Assembly: GCA_029213005.1 (NCBI GenBank)
Contig: JARGPI010000026.1
Location: 1 to 64,000, forward strand
DNA: 64,000 nt
Reading direction: 5' to 3'
Source of the DNA: Verrucomicrobiales bacterium
GTDB taxonomy: Bacteria; Verrucomicrobiota; Verrucomicrobiia; Verrucomicrobiales; DEV007
How positions within the stretch are numbered: position 1 is the first letter of the stretch; every line of letters starts with the position of its first letter. Made by a program: the position numbers and the translations under genes. The notes beneath the pieces were generated by a model that saw only the letters and a program-made list of their open reading frames with translations, was not told where the DNA came from and did not search any database. Positions 34,201-44,300 of this stretch are shown in pieces.

Positions 34201-35714
34201 GCGGGCGCGGGTATGGTATCAATAAATTCGGCATCGGTTCGCTCCAACTCCGCCGTGAGGAGTTCGCGGTATTCTTCCACGGTGGCGGAATGTTCCGGGT
34301 TGAGAGCCAGATTGTGTAGTTCACCCGGGTCGGAATCGAGGTCGTAGATTTCTTCGATTTCATCCGGGACAAGAGTGCGGATGTATTTGTATTTCCCTTT
34401 GCGTAGCAGCAACCACCACGGCACCCCCTGCGCAGTTCTCTCCCCTGTCACTGCCGGTGTCGTGTTCTCACCGAAGTCAGCGAGAAAGTTTTCCATCATC
34501 ATCGGGCGCTCTGTGTCATGTTCCGGTTTTTCCAAATGAGGACGCAGGTCGTGGCCGTGCATTTTCCAGGGCAACGGCATATCCGCGAAACGGAGAACGG
34601 TGGGAATCACATCGAGTAACGAAGCGGGCTGATGGCAGACTTTACCTTCGGCCACTTTACCCGGGTAACGAAAAATCAACGGCATTCTCAGACAAGCGTC
34701 ATAAGGACCCACTTTCCAGGCAAACCCCTGCTCACCCCAGGCAAAACCCTGATCGGAAGTAAAGATAATGAGGGTATCATCCAGTTGACCACTTTCCTCC
34801 AGAGTGTCGAGAATGCGCCCCACTCCGTCATCAAGCGACCTAACCAGTTCATTATAGCCGCGCACCATTTTCGGCAATGTGCGTTTTCCATAGCGGGGAG
34901 ATCCGTCAGCAGCCCGCTTAAACATCGTCCGGTCGTGGAGATACTTCGGTTTATCGGGACGGGGGCCAAATATATCTTCCGGAACGGGAACTTCGCCGTC
35001 GGCGTATTTACCCTGATGATCCGGGTTCACCGTATTGGGCAGGTGCGGCGCGTTGTAGCACAACCAGAGAAACCACGGTTTTTCATGCGGCTTTTTGATG
35101 TAGTCGATCGCAAAATCGGTATAAACATCGGTGGCGTAACCGGGCACAACTTTTGCCGATTCACCATCGATACTCAGGCTCTGATTGTTGTACCAGTCGC
35201 CCTTAGGAAGGTTCTGGTCCCACACCACGGAATGATCCCAAAGCCTGCCATGTCCGGCATTCTGGCCCAAATGCCATTTCCCGATCATGGCGGTACGATA
35301 GCCGGACTCGCGCAGATTTTTCGGCCACATGGGGGTGACCTCAGGATCATAAGCGTTCCCGTAGGTCGCCCACGACTGTTTCGCCTTGTCCTCAGCATCC
35401 CCTTTTAAATCGACCCCGGGAATACCGTGAGACAACAAGCCTGTGAGCACGCTGGCCCGGCTCGGCACGCACCAGGACGCGCCGTATGCTGAGGAGAAAC
35501 GCACCCCTTCAGCAGCGAGGCGATCGATATTCGGCGTGTTCACCCAGGGACGGGCGCCCTCATCCGCATAGCAACTCAGAGTACGGTGACTTTGGTCATC
35601 GGTATAGATAAACAGAATATTGGGTCGCTCTTTTTCCTGCGCCGAAACGGTCGCCAGGAAATTAGTGAAGATAGCAACGCCGGTAATCAGTTTGATATAT
35701 ATTCCACCGTTCAT
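31263..35714 (-). CDS. Sulfatase fused to PVC-type dehydrogenase, HEAT and cytochrome c
   Basis: 1483 residues. Signal peptide 1-25. Sulfatase domain about 30-505 with the formylglycine site CVPSR (82-86), metal-binding TDDQ at 38-41 and GKWHLG (145-150). A Pro/Ala linker (503-525) leads to a PVC-type membrane-bound dehydrogenase-like propeller (about 555-935; VVVLEDTDADGRADKS, PDGALYIADMYHGIIEHRIF). HEAT repeats cover about 955-1180. Cytochrome c follows with CTACH (1227-1231) and Met1281 in LHMPG. A C-terminal beta-sandwich (1345-1480) resembles a carbohydrate-binding module. Periplasmic: plausibly desulfates then oxidises a glycan. It overlaps the preceding dimethylformamidase-like gene by four bases. 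Confidence 0.85.
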   Translation of the reverse strand: MNGGIYIKLITGVAIFTNFLATVSAQEKERPNILFIYTDDQSHRTLSCYADEGARPWVNTPNIDRLAAEGVRFSSAYGASWCVPSRASVLTGLLSHGIPGVDLKGDAEDKAKQSWATYGNAYDPEVTPMWPKNLRESGYRTAMIGKWHLGQNAGHGRLWDHSVVWDQNLPKGDWYNNQSLSIDGESAKVVPGYATDVYTDFAIDYIKKPHEKPWFLWLCYNAPHLPNTVNPDHQGKYADGEVPVPEDIFGPRPDKPKYLHDRTMFKRAADGSPRYGKRTLPKMVRGYNELVRSLDDGVGRILDTLEESGQLDDTLIIFTSDQGFAWGEQGFAWKVGPYDACLRMPLIFRYPGKVAEGKVCHQPASLLDVIPTVLRFADMPLPWKMHGHDLRPHLEKPEHDTERPMMMENFLADFGENTTPAVTGERTAQGVPWWLLLRKGKYKYIRTLVPDEIEEIYDLDSDPGELHNLALNPEHSATVEEYRELLTAELERTDAEFIDTIPAPAAPRKKTAVAPVGPRVRPASAIASIADWEKGEDLLKRIDVPPAPVLSPEEALKSFRLAPGYRAELFAAEPMVQKPIFFEFDPDGRCWVVEYQGYMRDVEGSKENDPICRVVVLEDTDADGRADKSTVFLDQLVMPRSFAFVKGGLLLQEPPNLWFCEDTDGDLKADSRRKVGTMGIVGNPQHTDNGLRYGLDNWLHCADSTKRFRWTDQGLEEQNTIKRGQFGLTFDEAGRFYTCYENRPLHGDYIPAEYLSRNPHLYKVYQRSGNDRDQFGVNVSLAPKGSPATEVWPIRVTPAVTLGAMELREDGRLETYTISSGLCCYDGHQFPEDARGNFIIPESGGHLVGRLKVSDGIAPVAERFYPAEQELLASTDERFRPVNSRVGPDGALYIADMYHGIIEHRIFIVPWLINQIRDRKLDQGNDLGRIWRIVAEDRAINRRSPNLSTADTAKLVATLSHPNGWHRLTAQRLLIERGEGVAELRNAVRFAEPFGQLHALWTLQGMNALDLETRLDAMKSGDAKVRAAAVRLSEKDPPAFAAIRNLSEDQSEAVRLQVALTMGSFFSPKSSHELAEILNRETHPLFRTAALTGLGFRELEFLQTYQGDDLKLIEWLAGCVMAEAKPARVAQLIPLLNRDDKIRDVILAAIAKSTYKKPMLLPQEPAELVALQKSGDPDVLTKIDAVLDKITWPNAPERQVTSINAPPLNPAQQKLADEGGKLYAMVCTACHQPHGRGAPGLAPPLAGSDWVSGSPDRLARVVLHGLYGPIEVNGESWNLHMPGLGAGLDDRKLAGLLTYIRRSWGNVSPSVDPEFIAEVRAETEGRTLPWRADELDQIDQGLVASQVIEPGENGEIRLPASAATIFGQRLKYRKTLDVLAPWYRVDDVAEWSVKVANPGAYQVHVLLAADALSAGDHFVLETDGSSAKGTVIDTGNYDTFQEVAAGIINLKAGTSRLILRPEGKLNKELADVRAVRLVPVEKR

Positions 35715-37144
35715 TGAGAAAGTTTGTTCAGGATATTCCGCGTGATTTGAGTGGTGGCGGGGTCGCCGCCTTTTAGCCCATGCGCCCAGTCTGTGGTTGC
35801 TGCGGTAAAGACAGTGCCGCCTTTTTCATAGAGGCCCATACAGGCCGCCCCCATGCGATCCGGGTCCCATCGATCGTACCATTCGGCGTCCCCGGGGTGC
35901 CATTTGGCAGGTGCTGTCCCCAGAACCGTGAAGGTCTTCGGCGTTCCGTCACGATGGGTCGGGAACGGCAGTCCGTCGCGCCACTCAAGTTCACAGCCAT
36001 CGCACTCGTAACCCACGATGCTGTCTTTCCCGCCAAACTCCTGGTCGCGCGCCAAACCGGTGCCTTCGAAAATCCAGTGATCGGGACGGTGCACTTTGAA
36101 CGCTCCGGAACCATCCATTAAAATCCCGTGACTGCGATGAAAGCCACCGTGCAGAAACCCAACTCCCGTCATTTCATTCTCCGGGCGATCGAGGAGATGA
36201 TGCCCCCATAAGGTCGAAAGCAGAGTGTGGTCACCGCCGGGGAAAAGCGGATCTTTGGTCAGGTGCGCTTTCCAGCTGGTCAGAGCCCGGCCTTCATCTT
36301 CGCTCCGCACCTGCCAACAGCAGACGTTGCCACTGAAAAACGCGACGTTGCCACCTTTGGAGATATAGTTTTCGAGATGATCACGCATCGGTGTGGACCA
36401 ATATTCATCATGCCCGACGCTGAGAACCAACTTATAGTGATCGATAATTTCGGGATGGAATTCGAGATCGGAATTAACCGCATAGTCGAGTTCGTATCCA
36501 TTCTTTTCCGCCCACCGGGCAAACGGGTATTCCCATTTAAAAAACTGACTCGCCGGGGGTCGTTGAAACGATACCCGGTGGCCCTGGATACCGGCCCTGC
36601 CGTTGTAGGCATAGAGGCTGAAGCCGCCCCAGTTGTTATAAGCATTGTAAGTGTTGGTTGAAAGTTGTAGCAGGATTTTTGCCTTTTTACCGGGTGTGGC
36701 AGATCGAACCACAAAAAAGCAGCTCGCTTCCGCTGTGCGCTGATTTCGTTCCGAATACTTACCTCCGCGATCCTTAACGCTCAGCAAAACGTGATAGTAA
36801 CCGCTCCGCCAATTTTCCCCGACCGGAATGCGAATCGCCTCCGGCCAGTCACAACCGTGAGACGAGGCGTTTTCCGGGACCGGATGCTGCCCGGCGATCA
36901 GGCCGGATTTTTCCCAGACGATTTCCTGTTTCGCCCCCATTCGGGAAATTTGCATCGAATAGGCGGGAGCTGAAGTCGAGAGATGGAAACCGATCTCTTC
37001 ACCCGGTAACACGCTGGTTCGGGAGGGATAGCCTTCAATGAAGAGCGAGGGCGTTTCCACGGCGGAAACGGATGCGGTCGCCAAAGCCGCAGTACCAGCC
37101 GCAGTCCCTTCTATCATGCGCCGGCGGGTGATCTTTGATCTCAT
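35711..37144 (-). CDS. N,N-dimethylformamidase large-subunit-like protein
   Basis: 477 residues from ATG 37144. The N-terminus has a Tat-type leader (TRRRMIEGTAAGTAALATASVSA). The body matches the C-terminal domain of the dimethylformamidase beta/large subunit family: AYNNWGGFSLYAYNGR, KWEYPFARWAEKNGYELDYAVNSDLEFHPEIIDHYKLVLSVGHDEYWSTPMRDHLENYISKGGNVAFFSGNVCCWQVR, with HDEYW a family hallmark. The domain has a glutamine-amidotransferase-like fold related to ThuA. The small alpha subunit is not present, so amide hydrolysis is not assured. Its stop overlaps the start of the sulfatase fusion, so they are translated together. Confidence 0.75.
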   Translation of the reverse strand: MRSKITRRRMIEGTAAGTAALATASVSAVETPSLFIEGYPSRTSVLPGEEIGFHLSTSAPAYSMQISRMGAKQEIVWEKSGLIAGQHPVPENASSHGCDWPEAIRIPVGENWRSGYYHVLLSVKDRGGKYSERNQRTAEASCFFVVRSATPGKKAKILLQLSTNTYNAYNNWGGFSLYAYNGRAGIQGHRVSFQRPPASQFFKWEYPFARWAEKNGYELDYAVNSDLEFHPEIIDHYKLVLSVGHDEYWSTPMRDHLENYISKGGNVAFFSGNVCCWQVRSEDEGRALTSWKAHLTKDPLFPGGDHTLLSTLWGHHLLDRPENEMTGVGFLHGGFHRSHGILMDGSGAFKVHRPDHWIFEGTGLARDQEFGGKDSIVGYECDGCELEWRDGLPFPTHRDGTPKTFTVLGTAPAKWHPGDAEWYDRWDPDRMGAACMGLYEKGGTVFTAATTDWAHGLKGGDPATTQITRNILNKLSQ

Positions 37145-37334
37145 AATCCGCTTATTTTGCCTTGGATTGAGCATTTACCCAAGTACCGCAAAACGGTTTT
37201 CGAGCAGGTGCCCGGTGCAAAAACAGGAGCCGGTCACGAAATACGATGACTAAAACCCACCCTTAACTTTAATACCCGCAAAGAATCACGGCGAAAAAAT
37301 GGACAATTTCGCTGTCGGCAGCATCGCATCTCTT

Positions 37335-37363
37335 AAAGGGGAGATATTGTTTTCCGCCCCTTT
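37335..37363 (-). terminator. Putative terminator downstream of the ThuA-like gene
   Basis: AAAGGGG and CCCCTTT arms with a 15-base loop lie about 10 bp after the stop at 37374 on the minus strand. No clear T tract. Confidence 0.35.
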
Positions 37364-37373
37364 GGTGAGGCGT

Positions 37374-38318
37374 TCACTTGAAGTGACGGGCCATCTTGTA
37401 AATTCGGGTATCACCAATCTCAAGCAGCTCCTCGAGTGTCGGAGTTGCGATATCCACTCCACTTTCGGGTACCTGCAGGTTCAAGGTCCAGAAGATGCTG
37501 TTGGCAAAACTCTGAAAAAAGTGCGGGTTTGCCCAGGTATGATACATGTGCGCTGAAGTCATCGCGACGGAGCGCCCGCCACCCTCTCTGACGAAAGACC
37601 AGTAACATGCCTGATCCCGTTTGTTATTCATATCACTCCTGTGGCTGGGGGCATGGGCGGTATGCAGAAAGGTCTCCTTATCGGAACCGGGATTTCTACC
37701 ATCGGCTTCCGTGAAAAAATTGAAATAATACTCATCCTGCAATTTAAACGTTCCGGCAACACCATTGGAAATGGGATGAGTTTTATCTACCTTCAGCTCC
37801 AATACTGGAAACTTCCAGGTCCAACTACTTTTTGGATCCTTACTTTTATCCACCCAGTAATAAACGGCACCGATCCAATCCATCATCTTTTTAGAGTTCT
37901 CCGGATGAAGTTCGCCAAATTTATCCGATGGCGCGTCGGTGGCCCAGTGAATCACGATCACCCCGGTTTTGTTCTTCTTCAGAACTCCGTCCAAATGGCT
38001 CGTGTGTTTCGTTTGATCCCCCGGATTCGCCAAAGCGTGCTTGATTCCACCATCAGAGGAGATAATGATCAAGTCCGCGTTCTCTACCAGCGACAAATCC
38101 TCAGGATAATTCATAGTCGTCACGACATCGAACTGGTCGGCATATTTGGATTTCTCAAGCTTCGACTTGATGAGTAAACCCACTTCATCGTTATTGTGAG
38201 AATCTTTACTATGGGTGGAAACGCCCCGAATGATCAGAATGTTTTTCTTTTCGGCATAGGCATTGCTTAAGCAACCTGCCAAAGCGACTAGCAGAAGTAG
38301 TTTTGATGCGATCGTCAT
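37374..38318 (-). CDS. ThuA-like secreted protein
   Basis: 314 residues with a signal peptide (about 1-22, ending NAYA). It has the ThuA/trehalose-utilisation-like fold of the class I glutamine amidotransferase family: KKNILIIRGVSTHSKDSHNNDEVGLLIKSKLEKS, ENADLIIISSDGG, TGVIVIHWATDAPSDKFGE, THPISNGVAGTFKLQDEYYFNFF and REGGGRSVAMTSAHMYHTWANPHFFQSFANSIFWTL. Typical partners act on sugars, but the catalytic role is not established. It lies between the giant surface-protein gene and the dimethylformamidase-like gene, all on the minus strand. The 37375-38318 unit probably has its own terminator. Confidence 0.75.
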   Translation of the reverse strand: MTIASKLLLLVALAGCLSNAYAEKKNILIIRGVSTHSKDSHNNDEVGLLIKSKLEKSKYADQFDVVTTMNYPEDLSLVENADLIIISSDGGIKHALANPGDQTKHTSHLDGVLKKNKTGVIVIHWATDAPSDKFGELHPENSKKMMDWIGAVYYWVDKSKDPKSSWTWKFPVLELKVDKTHPISNGVAGTFKLQDEYYFNFFTEADGRNPGSDKETFLHTAHAPSHRSDMNNKRDQACYWSFVREGGGRSVAMTSAHMYHTWANPHFFQSFANSIFWTLNLQVPESGVDIATPTLEELLEIGDTRIYKMARHFK

Positions 38319-38387
38319 AGTTCCGGATGTTAGCTTGCGAAGCTAAATCTATACTTAAAAATCCACCCACCTTTGTCCACCAAATTT

Positions 38388-41300
38388 TCAATTGGTTAAA
38401 ACCTCAACCAACTCAATCGGATCCTCGCTGAGTTCACCCAAAGCAAAATTAATCACAAAGTTCGATTCGAACGCGTTACCGTCTTCACCAATGCCCATCA
38501 GGGTCAAAGATTCAACTCTGCCAAAGTCACCCAGCGAAATGGATACCATAAAACTGTCACCATCGTCGCTGGTTATCAGATCGTAAATCGCGCTTTCTAC
38601 CATGTCGCCTGCAAAGTTGATTCTCAATTGCGGACGGGATCCGGTAAAGAACCCGCTACCGGCACTATTGAGCACAATCCGCATCGGGGTATTTTCGCGC
38701 GAAGGATCGAAGATACCACCCTGTTCCCCGGGATTGAATGCCCCAAGGGCGACCGAAACGGATCGTCTATCGCTACCCACCACCGCCGAATTGTATAGAC
38801 CGGAAGGATTCCCCACTCCAAGCTCAACCGGGACGGTAAATGAGCCTGCCGTGCTGGCGTTACCAGCAAGGTCGTTGGCACTGCCAGCGGCGATTGAAAT
38901 GGTGAGAACCCCGTCTTTCTGCGGTGTGATTTGGGCGATGTAATATCCATCTCCAAGATCCACCAAACCGGTCACGGCTCCGCCGCTGACACTGATGTCG
39001 CTGCGATCAAACCCGGTAACTTCCTCGCCGAAATCGATCTCAATTTCGAACGGTTCGTCTTTGGTTGCTGAATCAGGGCCGGTAATTTCCGGTATCGGGA
39101 TGATCGCGTCACCAACGGTAAACGTGATGTCCCGGAAGGCAAAATTGCCCGCATCATCCTGAATCCTGACGGTAAAGGAATCGGGACCGAAATAGTCTGT
39201 ATCGGGTGTGTAACTCCATTCCCCGGTAACCGGATCTATACTCGCAGTTCCGTGGACCGGATCCGTCGTGATTGTAAAATCCGGGTTCGTCAGCCCGTCA
39301 GGATCATCGGCGGTCAATGTCCCGGCGAGGCTCTCGTTCTGCACGCCGCTCCCGGAGGTATCTCCACCAAACACCGTGGCATCGTCAATCGGATTGATCG
39401 TTACCTCCACAGTGATCGTCTTCACCCCGCCCTTGCCGTCGCTGACCTGAATATCAAAACTGTCGTCGCCATTGTAGTGAGTTGTTGGAGCGTAGCTGAT
39501 TGTCGGTGTTGCCCCCGTGCCGGAAACTGTGGCAGTCCCGTAGGATGCCGGACTGGCGAGCGTCCAGATCAAGGTGTCACTGATATCGACATCTGTGGCA
39601 CCGATCGTCGGAGCGACGAATGTGGTCGGACTGCCGTCTTCATCCATGATTACCGTTACCGGGCCGGGACTTTGAGTGATAACCGGCGCATCGTTGGTCC
39701 CGGTGATGACTACATTAAAAGTATTGGTAGCTGCTACATCACCATCAGAAACCGATACAGTATAGGTGATCGTTACAGTTTCACCAGCGGCGAGATAATC
39801 GAAGTCGGTTGATGATGCTGTGAAGGCGAGTGCCGCGCTGCCACTACCCGAACCACTGTTTTTGGTCGTCGAAACCACATTGATCAGGTCGCGAAGCGCC
39901 GACTCATCGAGAATCAGGCCAGCGACCACTCCGCTGGTAGTTGCTGCGGTAATGGTGGCGGTGTGACCGATGTCCGTCAAATCTACATCCGTGAAGTTAA
40001 CCGTCACGTTACCGGTGATGTCCGTAGTGTCGGTCGTTTCATTCAGGTTGGCATCTGCTGTAGCTGAGACCGTTGGCGCATCGTTGGTCCCGGTGATCAC
40101 GACATCAAAAGTATTAGTCCCTCCAACATCTCCATCCGAAACTGAAGCGGTATAAGTGATCGTAACCGTCTCACCGGCGGCGAGGTAGTCAAAGTCAGTT
40201 GACGATGCAGTGAAAGTAAGATTCGCACTACCACTGTCCGAACCACTGAGCTTAGTCGTCGAATTCACGGCTATCAGATTCCGCAGCGCGGCTTCATCAA
40301 GACTCAGACCAGTGTCGGAACCACTGGTCGTTGCCGCAGTGATTGTTGTGACATGTCCGGTATCAGTCAGGTCAACGTCCGTAAAGCTCACGGTCACATT
40401 CCCCGTGATATCCGAAGTATCGGTCGTTTCGTTCAGATTCGTCGCTGCCGTAGCGGCCACCACCGGGGTGTCATTGGTACCGTCAATCGTGATATCAAGC
40501 CTCGCCGCATGCGGAGTTGTGGTATTAAGAGTGAGGTTATCAAATTCCAGAGAATTACCACCGCTCGGGGCGTAGATATAAACGCGGAACGTGACTGCTG
40601 ACGAGAGAAGCTGGAATTCTTCTCCGGAAAGGTCGACCGATATATTCGTCAAATTAGGCCGGGCGGTTGTCACGTCGGCCGTATCAATATTTGCTGCGAA
40701 ACCATCAATACTGGAACGAACGGCCCAGCCCCGCGGGGTCGTTCCACCACCCCGAGCGACGTCAAAAGTGAGGTCTTGCAAACTGGTGTATTCGTCCGGA
40801 GTAACCGTAAACTCAAAGTAACTGTTTGCAGCCACCGCTTGATCGACATTGGTCGAACCGTTTGGCGGATTCACATGCAGCACCGGATCACTCGGGTAAC
40901 CGTCGGTTGCATTCGGATTGAAGGTACCGAGACCTGCGCCACTGGTAATTGGAGAAGCCGTAAAATCACTACCGGGAGTCGACGCCCCGGAACTACCTCC
41001 GGTAAAATCCCAGACGGCCGAATCGGAGGGCGCCGCATCACCATCGTTGACTTCGTAAACAAACGAATCGGTTAGGTTTTCACCGTCTGCCAGCGCGTCG
41101 ACCACTGGATTGGAATCATCAAGCGTATAGGTGTAACCGCCATTACTGTTCAGTACGAGAGTTCCGTATTCACCACCTATCGTCCCGGCGTTGGTTACCG
41201 TCAGGGTTGGTGAATCGACATCACTATCGGCGGTCGGATCCGTTAATACGTTGCCGGTTGCCTGAGGGTTGGAAACAGCATCAGCCGTTTCAGAAACGGA

Positions 41301-44300
41301 GTTCGTGTCATCTGACAAATTCGGCGAATCGTTTGCACCGTTGATCGTTATTTCTAAAGTTGATTCAACGGGTGCGGCATCAATTACGATATTATCGAAT
41401 TCGACAGAATTGCCGCTAGCTGGAGCATACAGGTAGATTCGAAACGTCACCGCTTCAGTCAGGTTTTGAAATTCAGATCCGGAAAGATCAACCGTCACAT
41501 TGGTGAAACTTCTAACCAACGGAGCATCGGCGGTATCAATATTGCTAGCGAATCCGTCGATACTCGAGCGAAGCCCCCAACCGCGGGTTCCCCCGCCCCC
41601 TTTGGCAACATCAAAGCTCAGGCTGTTGAGATCCAGAATTGAATCCGGTGTCAAAGTGAATTCGAAATAGGTATCCGTGGCCACTGCTTCGTCGATATTT
41701 TTCGAAGACGTTCCTGCCGGGTTAATCTGAACTACGGGCTGAGTTGGGTAACCCAAATCAGCATTCGAATTGAAGGAGCCGATTCCCAATCCCTGAGTAA
41801 TTTCCGAGGCCGTGAAAGTCGCCCCCTGCGCCGAGGGAGCGGTCGAGCCTCCCGTAAAATCCCAGCTCGCATCGTTATCACTCACGATGTAGGCGAAAGA
41901 TTCGATGAGAGTATCACCCACATTCAGTCCGTCGACTGCCACATTGGCGTCGTCTAACGTATAGGTATAAGATCCATCACTACCCAGTTCCAGCGAACCG
42001 TAAGCTCCGGCAATTGTCCCCGGATTAGCAACGGTCAAGGTATCGCCATCGGCATCGCCATCGTTCGAAAGAACGTTCCCGGTCACTTCAGGATCGGCGA
42101 TGGCGTCCACGGTCTCCGTTATGGTATTGGTATCGGGCACAAGAATCGGGGCGTCATTACCACCGATAACGGTAATGGATATCGTTTCTGTGACCGCCTC
42201 CATCGCGAACGAATTCATCACAAACCAGGTTCCCGTTTGCAGATCGAACTCGATTGTTACGTCGTTTATTCCATCTGATGTAATCGTGGTTTCAAATCTC
42301 CCTGCCTCCGCCAATGTAAAATCGTCACCTCCGTCATGCTTGGTGCTGGCGATTCCGGCCGTAGTCTGACTTCCGTTCGCATCGTTGACCGTCGCATTGA
42401 ATGCTCCGCTTAGGTTGTCGGCGTCGTGATGGTAAGAGACCCAGGTATAGGTTCCCGCAGGCACTCCGCTCAGGGTAATGGTTAGAGGACCGGGATCTCC
42501 GGGTTCGCCGTCATTCCGGGTGTCAGTCCCGATCCAATCCCGGAGGAGATCCTCGTATTCTTCCTCAACGGTATCGCTTCTGTAAAACATTTGCTTCGCC
42601 TGTCTTACCGCTTCGGCACTCCAGGTTGGCGTAACATCAATCGTCGTTCCAAAACCGGTAAAACTTTGGGTAGTGAAGGTGGCATCGACTTCATGGGTCG
42701 CGAAATACACCTGGTAGCCGGTTTGTATGCTGGAGGATTCCGACGTTCCGAAATCCACATTAAGACTCCCCGCCGGCGCCAGAGTGTAGTCGACATTCAC
42801 AGTCGCCGAATCTCCGGGTCTGAGAAAATCGAAATCCGTTCCGGGATTGAAAGCGATCTCATCCCCCGACTGACTCACCGAAGCGGTGCTCAGTGTGATG
42901 GCTGAACTATCTCCATCATTAGTCGCAGTTCCCAGTGTAGCAGTTCCGTTACCACTCCCGGGAATCGTAATCGCCAGATTGGCGTTTTCCGTGGTATCAT
43001 TGTCCTGAATCGTTCCGATTGCGGTATCAGTAATCGTGACTGCGACATTGCTTGAATTGGACATCGTCACCCGGAAAGTTTCATTCCCCTCGATTTCCAC
43101 ATCGCTACTGATTGGAACGGTAAAGGTTTGGATTTCATCCTTGGTACCCGCAAAGGTGAGGACCAGGCTACTTACCGGACTATAGTCCGATCCCGCTTCC
43201 GCAGTCAGGTCTTCAGTCGAGACTTCAACGGTAAATTCCCCTCCCGCAACTGACTCGGTCAACCGGGCAATAAAAGTTGCCGTGGCATCGCCTTCATTCA
43301 GGTAAACATCTTCAATGATGATCGAAGCAGCAATACCGTCGTCATCGCGAATCACTCCATCAGCGGCGCTTGGCGAACCGATTGTAATCAGGTCGTCGCC
43401 TGCGGTATCGCTTAACGTCACCGTAAAGGTTTCATCGACCTCGAGGTTGGCATCGCCCGATACATCAATGGAAAGCGTCTTCTCCGTAATCCCGTTCCCA
43501 AAGGTTTCCGTTCCAACCGGCAGAGAGCCTCCGAAGTCAGCGGCATCAGCAAGCAGGCTCGTGACGGCATAGTCCACAGTTGCCACCCCGTTCGTGTCGC
43601 CGGTGCGGGTCACCGTAAAGGTGAAACTGGTGCTGTTACCGGAATCACCCTCAGACTTATCGGCCTCAGCTGCGACAATCGTAAAAATCGCAGCGACATC
43701 GGTCACAGTGATCGTGAAATCCTTTGTAAAGGTAGCGGAGGAGTCGTTGTCAGTAGCGGTCACCTCAACTTCCACCGTTTGCTCGGTTTCGTAATCCAGT
43801 GTTTCACCGGCCTTGAGCTTCAGATTGTTGCTACCGTCCACTTCAAAACGAACGTCATCTACCGTAAAGGTATAGGTAGATCCGGCGTCGCTCATCGTCA
43901 ACACACCGACGCTTGCACCATCGTCGTTTTCGTCAACCGAACTGTTACTTAGAGCAAGTTCGGGAACTACCAGTTTGATCTGGTCGTTCGTCGCATCAAA
44001 CTCCACGACATAACCGGCAGGAACCGTTTTCGAAGCAAAAGCAGTCGGATCAACACCGGTGTACGTGGCGAGAATGTATTCAGTCTGGTCCAACCCGGAC
44101 CCGGAGGCTTGCAAAGTCGCGCCGGATAAATCCAACGTACCCGCTACCGTCAACAAATCGACATTAGCAGCACCGGCACCAGCGACGATTTCGAGGCCCC
44201 CACCGATCGTGGCGTCACCATTGATGGTAAGATTTCCGATACCTGAATTTCCCGGAGCTACGATGGATCCTGCAGATGCGACAAGGCTTCCTCCTATAAT

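Noticed and set aside
39252..39812. Open frames on the plus strand across the giant gene
   Set aside because: They are antisense to a clearly coding repeat-rich frame and have no motifs. The same holds for other plus-strand frames from 40210 to 48800.
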